Shown here one piece after another: positions 54,644 to 62,305 of a stretch of 64,000 nt of DNA (positions are counted from its first letter, which is position 1; each line of letters begins with the position of its first letter). The translations under genes and the position numbers were made by a program. The notes below the pieces were generated by a model, which had not been told where the DNA came from, did not search any database, and saw nothing but the letters and a program-made list of their open reading frames with translations. Source of the DNA: Pseudomonas frederiksbergensis (GTDB lineage Bacteria; Pseudomonadota; Gammaproteobacteria; Pseudomonadales; Pseudomonadaceae). Location: contig NZ_CP017886.1 of NCBI RefSeq assembly GCF_001874645.1, forward strand, positions 1,426,001 to 1,490,000, given 5' to 3'.

Positions 54644-55336
54644 ATGCGCGTTGACCGCTTCCTCAGCAACCTGCCCCGCTTCAACCGTAAACAGGTGCGT
54701 CTGCTGTTGGTCGAACGGCGGATCAAGGTCGACGGGCAGATCGTCAGCGACCCGCATTTTGAAGTGCGCGAGTTCAGCCGTGTCGAGTGCGACGACGAAG
54801 TGCTGCAAGCCGGCAAACCCCCGCGCTACTTCATGCTGCACAAACCACGAGGCTGCGTCAGCGCCACTCGCGACCCGGAACACCCGACCGTCCTCGACCT
54901 GATCCTTGAACCTGAAAAGGACGACCTGCACATCGCCGGGCGACTGGACTTCAACACCACCGGGCTGATGCTCATCACCAACGACGGTTCCTGGTCGCGG
55001 CGCCTGACCCAACCACAGACCAAACTGCCGAAGATCTACTACGTCGAAACCGAACAGCCGATCACGCCAAAGTACGCACAGACCTTCGCCCAAGGCCTGT
55101 ACTTCGCCTTTGAGGACCTGACCACCCAGCCCGCCGAACTGGTGGTGCTGGGCGAAAAATGTGCACGATTGAGCATCGTCGAGGGCCGTTATCACCAGGT
55201 GAAGCGGATGTTCGGTCACTTCGATAACAAGGTCTTGCGCCTGCATCGCGAACGCATGGGGGCGCTGGTACTTGATGACACATTGAGACCGGGTGAGTAC
55301 CGCCCACTGAGCGACGAAGAGATCCAGCTGATCTGA
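54644..55336 (+). CDS. rsuA: 16S rRNA pseudouridine synthase RsuA-type
   Basis: This 230-residue enzyme has an S4 domain ('MRVDRFLSNLPRFNRKQVRLLLVERRIKVDG', ~1-31) and an RsuA/RluB-type catalytic domain. The catalytic Asp is in 'IAGRLDFNTTGLMLITNDG' (~105), and the KRM motif is 'EGRYHQVKRMFGHFDNKVLRLHRERMG'. It modifies U516 in 16S rRNA in E. coli. The ATG at 54644 is chosen because it gives the full S4 domain start. Confidence 0.93.
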   Translation: MRVDRFLSNLPRFNRKQVRLLLVERRIKVDGQIVSDPHFEVREFSRVECDDEVLQAGKPPRYFMLHKPRGCVSATRDPEHPTVLDLILEPEKDDLHIAGRLDFNTTGLMLITNDGSWSRRLTQPQTKLPKIYYVETEQPITPKYAQTFAQGLYFAFEDLTTQPAELVVLGEKCARLSIVEGRYHQVKRMFGHFDNKVLRLHRERMGALVLDDTLRPGEYRPLSDEEIQLI

Positions 55337-55647
55337 AGCAAGCGACCGTCGAGCAGAAGTTGTCGAACAATTTACTAACGGCACTTGCGCGATGGCCACT
55401 CTCCTGCTTGAATCAGGACGTCGGCCGAAATGTGACCGGCAAGTCATAACATACTTCTAAGAAACTTTTTGTCGGCAGAGAGCCTCTAGGCTCCACCTCC
55501 CCGACAGACTGCCCGCCTATAACAATACCCGTCGACCAGCCGTCACCGGATCGACATGGGCCATTAAATTCCAGGCGTATGCCTACCTGTCATAAAGCCC
55601 GTGCACACTCAGTTGCGCGCATACCCGCTTGCCAGGAGTCTTACGAC
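55337..55647. other. Intergenic region upstream of phaG, 311 bp
   Basis: No gene, hairpin with T-tract or recognisable operator is seen. It should carry the phaG promoter. Confidence 0.4.
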
Positions 55648-56532
55648 ATGAGGCCAGAAATCGCTGTGCTGGATATACAAGGTCAGTACCGGGTTTACAC
55701 GGAGTTCTATCGCGCAGACGCCGCAGAGAAGACCATTATTCTGGTCAACGGCTCGATGGCCACCACTGCGTCGTTTGCACAGACCGTGAAAAATCTGCAC
55801 CCGCAGTTCAATGTGGTGCTGTACGACCAACCCTACGCAGGCAAGTCCAAAGCCCACAATCTGCACGAGAAAATGCTCACCAAGGAAGTCGAAGGGCAGA
55901 TCCTCCTTGAGCTGATCGATCATTTCGCCGCAGAACACGTGATGTCGTTCTCGTGGGGCGGCGCAGCCACTATGATCGCTCTGGCGCAGCGCCCGCGCCG
56001 GATCGAAAAGGCCGTGATCAGCTCGTTCTCGCCGGTGGTCAACGAGCACATGCGCGATTATCTGGAGCGCGGTGTCGACTACCTCGGCAAGCTCGACCGC
56101 GACCGTGTCGGCCACCTGGTCAACAACACCATCGGCAAGCACCTGCCATCGCTGTTCAAACGCTTCAACTATCGTCACGTCAGCACCTTGGCCGAACACG
56201 AATACGGGCAAATGCACTTCCACATCAGCCACGTGCTCAACAGCGATCGCCTGTGCTACCTAAAGGCAGCCAAGCAAATCGACGTGCCGGTGCTGTTCAT
56301 GAACGGTGAATGGGACGAGTACACCGCCGCCAGCGATGCCCATCTGTTCGCCAGCCACGTGCAACACAGCACGTTCAGCACCCTCCGGGCCACCGGGCAC
56401 TTTCTCGACATGGAGCACAAAGCCGCCTGCCGAGACAGCCGCCATGCACTGATGGGGTTCCTGAAACCGGCTCATCATGACGGCCGAACGCGCTCCTACT
56501 CCACCCAGGAACACCATGCATTGGCCATTTGA
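55648..56532 (+). CDS. phaG: 3-hydroxyacyl-ACP thioesterase/transacylase PhaG (RhlA-like)
   Basis: This 294-residue alpha/beta hydrolase matches P. putida PhaG closely at its N-terminus as I recall it (MRPEIAVLDIQGQYRVYTEF), and more distantly RhlA. It has 'ILVNGSMATTASFAQTVKNL', the nucleophile elbow 'MSFSWGGAATMIA' (~105), Asp in 'NGEWDEYTAASDA' and His in 'ATGHFLDMEHK'. PhaG diverts 3-hydroxyacyl-ACP from fatty-acid synthesis to medium-chain polyhydroxyalkanoate when cells grow on sugars. CAGGAG lies 9 bases before the ATG at 55648. Confidence 0.92.
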   Translation: MRPEIAVLDIQGQYRVYTEFYRADAAEKTIILVNGSMATTASFAQTVKNLHPQFNVVLYDQPYAGKSKAHNLHEKMLTKEVEGQILLELIDHFAAEHVMSFSWGGAATMIALAQRPRRIEKAVISSFSPVVNEHMRDYLERGVDYLGKLDRDRVGHLVNNTIGKHLPSLFKRFNYRHVSTLAEHEYGQMHFHISHVLNSDRLCYLKAAKQIDVPVLFMNGEWDEYTAASDAHLFASHVQHSTFSTLRATGHFLDMEHKAACRDSRHALMGFLKPAHHDGRTRSYSTQEHHALAI

Positions 56533-56575
56533 AACAGCGTCCTCGCGAGCAACCTCGTCTTCCTGACTACACGCA

Positions 56576-56612
56576 TTACCTGTAGGAACGAGGATTGCCC
56601 GCGACAGGCCGC
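56576..56612. repeat. Partial REP-like sequence
   Basis: The segment 'acctgtaggaacgaggattgcccgcgacagg' resembles the REP type seen after tctA but occurs singly. The preceding 'cctcgcgagcaacctcg' may be a degenerate mate. Confidence 0.5.
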
Positions 56613-56780
56613 AACACGCTTTCAAACCCTGTGTATCGTCCACATCGCCCGCGCTGGCCCCTGCTGCCGATAACGCATTGCCTTGCCTGCCAATACCTGC
56701 AAAAAACCACGTAACCGCAGATCCGACAAAGAAAAACTTCAAATCCAAGGCCACATCTGGTACAAAGTCAGCCGCTCTGA

Positions 56781-56854
56781 GCGGGTGTCGTATAATGGCA
56801 TTACTCCAGCTTCCCAAGCTGATAACGAGGGTTCGATTCCCTTCACCCGCTCCA
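56781..56854 (+). tRNA. tRNA-Gly(CCC)
   Basis: The 74-nt gene has acceptor pairing GCGGGTG/CACCCGC plus TCCA, a D-arm around TCGTATAATGGCATTA, anticodon loop TTCCCAA (anticodon CCC) and T-loop GGTTCGATTCC. Its downstream terminator has been split by an IS element. Confidence 0.95.
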
Positions 56855-56905
56855 CATTATTGAGTCCAACGTCGCGATGGTTTTGACGGGGGATGCAGAG
56901 ACAAG

Positions 56906-56932
56906 AAAAAACCGGTCCTCAGTGACCGGTTT
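56906..56932 (+). terminator. tRNA-Gly terminator, interrupted in its T-tract
   Basis: The stem AAACCGGTC/GACCGGTTT is preceded by an A-run. After only three T's the IS element begins (aatgag + left inverted repeat). On the far side of the IS five more T's follow (tttttatgcg, 58290 on), so the original sequence was a stem with about eight T's. Confidence 0.8.
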
Positions 56933-56938
56933 AATGAG

Positions 56939-56950
56939 ATGGTCACCCCC
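56939..56950 (+). repeat. IS left inverted repeat
   Basis: The 12 bp atggtcaccccc are perfectly complementary to 58275-58286 and lie 6 bp inside the inferred left end. Confidence 0.85.
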
Positions 56951-57005
56951 ACACCCTGCGAGGGCTACGCTTTCGCAGGGTGTTTTGTTTTCGGAGGCCA
57001 TCATC

Positions 57006-58031
57006 ATGAGCGAGTCAGCGCTGATCGGAATCGATCTCGGTAAACACAGTTTCCATCTGCACGGCCAGGACAAATCCGGGCGAGAGGTGTTTCGCAAGAA
57101 GCTCTCGCGCCCACAGATGATGCAGTTCTTCGGCAACCTACCGGCCTGTACCGTGGTGATGGAGGCGTGTGCCGGCGCGCATTTTGTCGCTCGTCAGCTG
57201 ATCGCCATGGGGCATCAGGCCAAACTGATTTCTCCGCAGTTCGTCCGGCCCTTCGTCAAGGGCAACAAAAACGACTTCGTGGATGCCGAGGCCATTTGCG
57301 AAGCCGCTTCACGTCCGTCGATGCGCTTCGTCTCGCCTAAAACCGAGGCCCAGCAGACTCTTTCCGTTCTGCACCGCCTGCGCGAATCGCTGGTGCACGA
57401 CCGCACCAAAGCCGCCAATCAGATGCACGGTTTCCTGTTGGAGTTTGGTATCAGCCTGCCCAAAGGTCTGGCGATCATGAAACGTTTGGCGAGTATCTTG
57501 GCCGAGCATGAGTTGCCGGTTCGGCTCACCGGGCTGTTGCAACAACTGCACGATCACTTCGTTTGCCTGGATGAGCAGATCAAGGAACTGGATAAAGAGC
57601 TGGCAAGCCAACTGGCCGCCGATGATCTGGGCAGTCGCCTGCTGAGCATGCCGTGTGTCGGCCCGATCACCGCCAGCCTGTTGGCTGTCGAAATGGGCGA
57701 CGGCCAACAGTACAAGTGCAGTCGCGACTTCGCCGCGTCTGTGGGTCTGGTGCCCAGACAATACAGCACCGGTGGCAAGGCGAATTTGCTCGGCATCAGC
57801 AAGCGCGGTGACAAGCACCTACGGCAATTGCTGGTGCAGTGTGCTCGGGTCTACATGCAAAGGCTGGACTACCAGCGCGGCCGTTTGGCCGACTGGGTAC
57901 GCTCAATGCTGACGCGACGCCACTCGAACGTGGTGGCCTGTGCCTTGGCTAACAAGCTGGCGCGGATCGCGTGGGCGCTAGCGGCCCACCATACGCAGTA
58001 TGAAGCAGGGCCAGACGCGCTGAACGCCTGA
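57006..58031 (+). CDS. IS110-family (IS1111 group) transposase
   Basis: This 341-residue recombinase has an N-terminal RuvC-like DEDD domain ('LIGIDLGKHSFHLHGQDKSG' with the first Asp near residue 9, 'VVMEACAGAHF' with Glu, and 'NKNDFVDAEAICEAA' with two Asp). The C-terminal Tnp20 domain has the serine region 'LLSMPCVGPITASLLAVEMGDGQQYKCSRDFAASVGLVPRQYSTGGKANLLGISKRGDKHLRQLL'. All catalytic parts are intact, so the element may be active. The ATG at 57006 is used; an open upstream extension crosses the left end. IS110 recombinases work with an IS-encoded bridge RNA. Confidence 0.95.
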   Translation: MSESALIGIDLGKHSFHLHGQDKSGREVFRKKLSRPQMMQFFGNLPACTVVMEACAGAHFVARQLIAMGHQAKLISPQFVRPFVKGNKNDFVDAEAICEAASRPSMRFVSPKTEAQQTLSVLHRLRESLVHDRTKAANQMHGFLLEFGISLPKGLAIMKRLASILAEHELPVRLTGLLQQLHDHFVCLDEQIKELDKELASQLAADDLGSRLLSMPCVGPITASLLAVEMGDGQQYKCSRDFAASVGLVPRQYSTGGKANLLGISKRGDKHLRQLLVQCARVYMQRLDYQRGRLADWVRSMLTRRHSNVVACALANKLARIAWALAAHHTQYEAGPDALNA

Positions 58032-58274
58032 CCCTGCGGTTGTTGCAGTACCACGAACCACCCTTCAGGTTTTGCGATAGCTGAACAACGGATGACGTGA
58101 ACGGCCCACCGGCCTGACGAACAACCTGGCACAAAAATCGGCTTTAGAAAGCCGTCGGTTTTTTCAGGATCGTCAGGCGCGACTCTCATCGTGGCGCGGG
58201 GCATGCCCCAAACAGACGCCGGATAGATTTAAGCAAGCCAACCACTTCACCCATTAATCAGTATTGCAAAAACG
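58032..58274 (+). ncRNA. Candidate bridge-RNA region of the IS1111-type element
   Basis: This 243-bp non-coding right end is where IS1111-group elements keep their bridge RNA. It contains several small hairpins (GGCTTT/AAAGCC at 58140-58153 and gggcatgcccc near 58199). A 9-base run CGGTTTTTT at 58156-58164 is identical to the insertion site on the top strand (CCGGTTT + TTT), which may be a target-guide loop. Transcription and exact ends are unknown. Confidence 0.45.
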
Positions 58275-58286
58275 GGGGTGACCATA
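58275..58286 (-). repeat. IS right inverted repeat
   Basis: The 12 bp gggggtgaccat complement the left repeat exactly and lie 3 bp inside the inferred right end. Confidence 0.85.
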
Positions 58287-58289
58287 GAT

Positions 58290-58500
58290 TTTTATGCGTG
58301 TCGTTCAGCAACAACACACGTTGCGCTGGTGTTGAAGGAATCAGCAACACTCCAGCGCTGTTCCCGGACACTGCGCCTTGCGGTGGTTCCTACACTGTCC
58401 CCTACCACTCATCCATTCTGTCACCGCCAGTGGTGGTTATAGTGTTGATAACTAAATTTCAGTAGGTATAGTAACCACCTACACAGCACAGGGAAGTGAT
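58290..58500. other. Intergenic region between IS and hicA
   Basis: It starts with the rest of the tRNA-Gly terminator T-tract. The last ~60 bp are A+T-rich ('gttgataactaaatttcagtaggtatagtaac') and probably hold the hicAB promoter and HicB operator. No gene is seen. Confidence 0.45.
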
Positions 58501-58683
58501 GTGAATAGCCGATATTTGATAACCCAAATCGTCGCAGACGGCTGGTATCTGGTACGGGTCAGGGGCAGCCACCACCACTTCAAGCATCCAACGAAGCCCG
58601 GTCTGGTCAACGTCCCACACCCGAAAAAGGATTTACTGACCAAGACTGCCGTCAGCATCTTGCAACAGGCCCTGCTGTATTGA
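58501..58683 (+). CDS. hicA: HicA-type mRNA interferase toxin
   Basis: This 60-residue double-stranded-RNA-binding-fold toxin is 'NSRYLITQIVADGWYLVRVRGSHHHFKHP...VPHPKKDLLTKTAVSILQQALL'. The catalytic His lies in 'GSHHHFKHP' (~24). HicA cleaves mRNA during translation. The start must be GTG, as no in-frame ATG fits; GGGAAG is upstream. The antitoxin gene follows after 31 bp. Confidence 0.92.
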   Translation: MNSRYLITQIVADGWYLVRVRGSHHHFKHPTKPGLVNVPHPKKDLLTKTAVSILQQALLY

Positions 58684-58714
58684 ATCGGCGAACAGCACCC
58701 AGAGGACAACGAAC

Positions 58715-59122
58715 ATGCTTTACCCAATTGCGATTTCAATGGGCGATAACGAACACGCCTGGGGCGTGGAGGTGCCGGATATTCCGGGCTGTTTCTCGGC
58801 CGGTGATGACCTGGACGATGCGATCGCCATGGCGCGCGAAGCCATCGAAGGCCACTTCGAGATACTCGCCGAAGACGGCTCGGCGATTCCGCCCGCCAAC
58901 AAAGTCACCGTGCATGCGGCCAATCCGCAGTACGCCGGCGTCACCTGGGCATTGGTGGACATTGATGTCACCAAGTACCTGGGCAAGGCGCAGAAACTCA
59001 ACATCACCCTGCCCGGCTATCTGCTGACCCGTATCGACGAATACGTACTGCATCACCCGGAAGAGAAAAGCCGCTCCGGCTTTCTGGCCTCGGCGGCGTT
59101 GAAAGTGTTGCAACAAGGCTGA
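58715..59122 (+). CDS. hicB: HicB-type antitoxin
   Basis: This 135-residue antitoxin has a partial RNase H-like N-terminal domain ('MLYPIAISMGDNEHAWGVEVPDIPGCFSAGDDLDDAIAMAREAIEGHFEILAEDG'). The C-terminal ribbon-helix-helix-type domain ('KLNITLPGYLLTRIDEYVLHHPEEKSRSGFLASAALKVLQ') should bind the operator. It neutralises HicA and represses the operon. Confidence 0.93.
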   Translation: MLYPIAISMGDNEHAWGVEVPDIPGCFSAGDDLDDAIAMAREAIEGHFEILAEDGSAIPPANKVTVHAANPQYAGVTWALVDIDVTKYLGKAQKLNITLPGYLLTRIDEYVLHHPEEKSRSGFLASAALKVLQQG

Positions 59123-59146
59123 AGCCAGATGCAGCGGCGCCCCCCC

Positions 59147-59917
59147 CTAGCGGGTCGCGACGATGAACAAGCGCGGGAACGGCAGCAGCACCGAGCCATC
59201 GGCCAGCACCGGGAAGAAGGGTTCAAGTGCTTCCAGATACAGCTCGAGGTACTGCGCCTTTTCCGCCTCATCAAGCGGCTCAAGAAACGGCCGCAAACCG
59301 CTCCCCTTGAACCACTCGACCACGGCCGCAGGACCACCCGCCAGCGGGTGATGGTAAGTAGTGCGCCACACATCGACCCGCGAGCAGCACGAACACAGCA
59401 TCTGGTAGTAAGTATTGGCATCGTCCAGGGTCGTCCGTTGCCCGGCGACGTCCGCCAGCTTGCTGGCCCAAGGCCCCTTGCTGACCACTTCACGCATCAT
59501 CCGATGCGACGGTTGATCGAGGTTGTCAGGCATTTGAATCGCCAGGCTGCCACCGGGCGCGAGCTTGGCCACCAGCGACGGCAACAGCGTGGCGTGGTCG
59601 GGCAACCACTGGAACACCGCGTTGGCGAAGATCACATCGAACGGGCCAGGCTCGCTCCAGGTGGCGATATCGGCAGTGTCGAAGCGTACGTCCGGCAAGC
59701 GTTTGCGGGCGGCGTCGATCATGTCCGCCGAGCTGTCCAGCCCACGCACCGTGGCGTTGGCAAAACGCTGCACGAGCAATTCGGTAGAGTTGCCGGGGCC
59801 GCAACCAACGTCGATCACCGAACGCGCATCGGTGTTGGGGATAGCGGCCAGCAAGTCACGCGCCGGGCGCGTGCGCTCATCTTCGAAAGCCACATACTGT
59901 TTGGCAGACCAACTCAT
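59147..59917 (-). CDS. tam: Trans-aconitate 2-methyltransferase
   Basis: This 256-residue class I SAM methyltransferase starts at ATG 59917 ('MSWSAKQYVAFEDERTRPARDLLAAIPN', the Tam signature). It has the SAM loop 'VIDVGCGPGNSTELL' (~35-49), 'ADIATWSEPGPFDVIFANAVFQWLPDHATLLPSL' and 'IQMPDNLDQPSHRMMREV'. It methylates trans-aconitate, an aconitase inhibitor. It is convergent with hicB. Confidence 0.93.
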   Translation of the reverse strand: MSWSAKQYVAFEDERTRPARDLLAAIPNTDARSVIDVGCGPGNSTELLVQRFANATVRGLDSSADMIDAARKRLPDVRFDTADIATWSEPGPFDVIFANAVFQWLPDHATLLPSLVAKLAPGGSLAIQMPDNLDQPSHRMMREVVSKGPWASKLADVAGQRTTLDDANTYYQMLCSCCSRVDVWRTTYHHPLAGGPAAVVEWFKGSGLRPFLEPLDEAEKAQYLELYLEALEPFFPVLADGSVLLPFPRLFIVATR

Positions 59918-60062
59918 CGCGTACTCCTGTGACAGGTCAGGAAGTGAGCGACGCGCTAGACTCTGCGTTTCGCTCGTGGGGCGCCAGTAAGCGACGGCCC
60001 TGCCAATCTCGTCAAGACTCGGTAACCGGTTGAAACATCTGAACCACTCTGCCGAGCGGCAC

Positions 60063-60093
60063 AAAAAAAGCGACCCGAAGGTCGCTCTTTTTG
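60063..60093. terminator. Intrinsic terminator after the YXWGXW lipoprotein gene
   Basis: The stem AGCGACC/GGTCGCT with loop CGAA is flanked by seven A's and five T's. It can work on both strands and ends the leftward lipoprotein gene. Confidence 0.9.
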
Positions 60094-60112
60094 ATTTGGC
60101 GAAACGCTGGAT

Positions 60113-60442
60113 CTAGTTGACCCAGCCGCCCCCTCGCCAATGCCAGCCATCGTTGCGCTGTTCCCAATGCGGGTGCACGTAACGATAGCCCCGGCGTTCC
60201 GGTTCCCAGTGCCCGCGAATGGCGACATAACGTCCGCCTTCCCAGCGCCAGTAACCGTGCGACCAGACATAACCCGGCCGGCCCTCTGGCTCCACCTCAA
60301 TGACACGCACCGGTGGCGGCTGCGGTGCGATCACTTCGACGTACTCGCGCGGCGGCGGACGCCGGTCGTGAACCACCCGCTCCTGTACGCAACCGGAGGC
60401 CGCGATGACCACTGCTACCAATGCCGCGTAACGTAACAACAT
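60113..60442 (-). CDS. YXWGXW-repeat lipoprotein
   Basis: This 109-residue lipoprotein has the lipobox 'AVVIAASGC' (Cys18), a Pro-rich linker ('PPPREYVEVIAPQPPPVRVIEVEPEGRPGYVW'), and two or three W-x-x-G-x-W-type repeats ('GYWRWEGGRYVAIRGHWEPERRGYRYVHPHWEQRNDGWHWRGGGW'). Function is unknown; an envelope role is likely. It stands alone. Confidence 0.85.
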   Translation of the reverse strand: MLLRYAALVAVVIAASGCVQERVVHDRRPPPREYVEVIAPQPPPVRVIEVEPEGRPGYVWSHGYWRWEGGRYVAIRGHWEPERRGYRYVHPHWEQRNDGWHWRGGGWVN

Positions 60443-60748
60443 GCTGCCTCCTGAGGCTCATCGGCCAATAGAGTAACCCCGTAAAACCATGCCCCCTTTA
60501 CCGCCGCGCTCCTGCTTGGCGTATGAATATTTGTACCAGCAGATATCTGTCTAATACCTGAACCCACCCACAGGAAGTGTGTAAAGAAAAGTTGACCTTC
60601 CACAACTCGCAGAACCTGCGAGAAAAAGTGCAACGCCTTCTTTGTTGAGCTGTTCTAGATGCACGTTATTCAGCATAACGTCAGCTACGCGGGTGGAAAC
60701 TACACTAGCTGCTGTCGACGTCTCTCTTGATACTCGGGAACCTCCTAC
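60443..60748. other. Intergenic region, 306 bp
   Basis: This gap lies between the divergent lipoprotein and DUF1800 genes and should hold both promoters. Nothing else stands out. Confidence 0.4.
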
Positions 60749-62284
60749 ATGCACGTGCCACATGCCGTTTTTCGCCTCTTGTGTCTGTCGGCCTGTTTGC
60801 TGTTGTTTTCCTCCCTGGCCTTGGCCGGCACGCCCGTGGCGCTCAACCCGAGCGACATTGCCTGGCTACGCCGCGATGGCTTCGATCTGGATGCCGCCAA
60901 CCTGGCGCGATTGCGTAGCATGGGCCGCGAGGGGCTGCTTCAAGCTCAATTGGCCGACCGCATCAACGACCCGTTGCCACCCGCGATCAACGCGCTGTTG
61001 CACAATTATCCGGTACTGAGCACGCCGCCCGAATCCTTGTTGCTGGCGTTCAAGAGCCAGCAGGAACAGCTCAAGGCCATGCCCGAAGGCGACGCCAAAA
61101 ACGCCGCGAAAAAAGATGCACAACAACAAGCCAACGAACTCGCAGAGCAAGCACGTGAAGCCGTGCTGTTGCGTGCGGTATATGGGCCCAATCAGCTCAA
61201 AGAGCAGTTGGTGGGTTTCTGGCTCAACCACTTCAGCGTGTTTCAGGGCAAAGGTCGCATACGGGTGCTGACCGCGGACTACGCAGAACACACGATCCGC
61301 CCACACGCATTGGGCAAGTTCAAGGACCTGGTGATGGCCACCCTCAAGAGTCCGGCGATGCTTGAATACCTGGATAACGCGCAAAATGCCCAGGGCAAGG
61401 TCAACGAGAACTACGCCCGCGAATTGATGGAACTGCACACCCTGGGCGTCGGCTCGGGCTACACCCAGCAAGATGTGCAGCAGCTGGCGTTGATTCTGAC
61501 CGGTGCCGGGCTGGCACCGCTCGACGGCCGGGTGCAGAAATTCGGACCCCAGCAGCAGGCCAGAGTCGTGCGCGAGGGGCTGTTCGAATTCAACCCGCGC
61601 CGTCACGATTTCAGCGACAAGGTGCTGCTCGGCCAACCGATCACAGGCAGCGGTTTTGACGAGATTCGTCAGGCCGTGGAACTGATTACCCGGCAAAAGG
61701 CCTGTGCGCATTTTGTCTCGCAGCAACTGGCCGAGTACTTCGTTGCCGATCAGCCCCCGCCCGCGCTGGTGGAACGGATGGCCAAAACCTTCCAGAACAG
61801 CGATGGTGATATCGCCCAAGTGATGCACACGTTGTTCGAGTCGAAGGAGTTACTGCAAAGCACCGGCACCAAGTTCAAGGACCCGATGCAGTTTGTCGTG
61901 TCGGCGGTGCGGCTGGCCTATGACGGGAAACCGCTGGCCAACGCGAGACCGATGATCAATTGGCTCAACCAGTTGGGGCAACCGGTGTTCGGCCGCGTGA
62001 CACCAGATGGCTGGCCGCTGGAATCCAGCGGTTGGTCGAGCTCAGGGCAGATGTCCAAACGCTTCGAAATCGCCCGGGCAATCGGGCGCGGAGATAACCG
62101 TTTGTTTACCCCGGAAGGCAGCAACCTGCCCGGTCCCGGGTTTCCGATGATCACCACACCCTTGTTCTACGAGGCCATCTCTCCACACCTTTCAGCAGCG
62201 ACCCTTAGCGCGCTGAACAAGGCCGTGTCGCCTCAGGAATGGAACACCTTTTTGCTCGCCTCACCTGACTTCAATAACCGCTAA
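60749..62284 (+). CDS. DUF1800 domain protein (secreted)
   Basis: This 511-residue protein has signal peptide 'FRLLCLSACLLLFSSLALA'. The DUF1800 domain follows: 'LNPSDIAWLRRDGFDLDAANLARLRSMGREGLLQAQLADRINDPLPPAI' and 'LLRAVYGPNQLKEQLVGFWLNHFSVF' (~140-165). 'NENYARELMELHTLGVGSGYTQQDVQQLALILTGAGL' (~215-250) is also there. DUF1800 and DUF1501 proteins are almost always encoded together; their biochemical role is unknown to me. It starts well behind the promoter; the partner gene follows after 21 bp. Confidence 0.92.
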   Translation: MHVPHAVFRLLCLSACLLLFSSLALAGTPVALNPSDIAWLRRDGFDLDAANLARLRSMGREGLLQAQLADRINDPLPPAINALLHNYPVLSTPPESLLLAFKSQQEQLKAMPEGDAKNAAKKDAQQQANELAEQAREAVLLRAVYGPNQLKEQLVGFWLNHFSVFQGKGRIRVLTADYAEHTIRPHALGKFKDLVMATLKSPAMLEYLDNAQNAQGKVNENYARELMELHTLGVGSGYTQQDVQQLALILTGAGLAPLDGRVQKFGPQQQARVVREGLFEFNPRRHDFSDKVLLGQPITGSGFDEIRQAVELITRQKACAHFVSQQLAEYFVADQPPPALVERMAKTFQNSDGDIAQVMHTLFESKELLQSTGTKFKDPMQFVVSAVRLAYDGKPLANARPMINWLNQLGQPVFGRVTPDGWPLESSGWSSSGQMSKRFEIARAIGRGDNRLFTPEGSNLPGPGFPMITTPLFYEAISPHLSAATLSALNKAVSPQEWNTFLLASPDFNNR

Positions 62285-62305
62285 GCTGCGAAATGAGGTA
62301 CCGCC

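Larger units (their letters stand above)
56933..58289 (+). mobile_element. IS110-family insertion sequence, IS1111-type
   Basis: The element is about 1357 bp. It has 12-bp subterminal inverted repeats (atggtcaccccc at 56939-56950 and gggggtgaccat at 58275-58286) and one transposase gene, with a short left (55 bp) and a long right (243 bp) non-coding end. Subterminal repeats are a mark of the IS1111 group. No target duplication is visible, as is normal for the family. Ends are inferred from restoring the T-tract of the tRNA-Gly terminator and could shift by one to three T's. Confidence 0.85.

Noticed and set aside
55648..56532. RhlA (rhamnolipid precursor synthase)
   Set aside because: Similar fold and motifs, but the N-terminus and overall wording match PhaG better, and no rhlB lies beside it.
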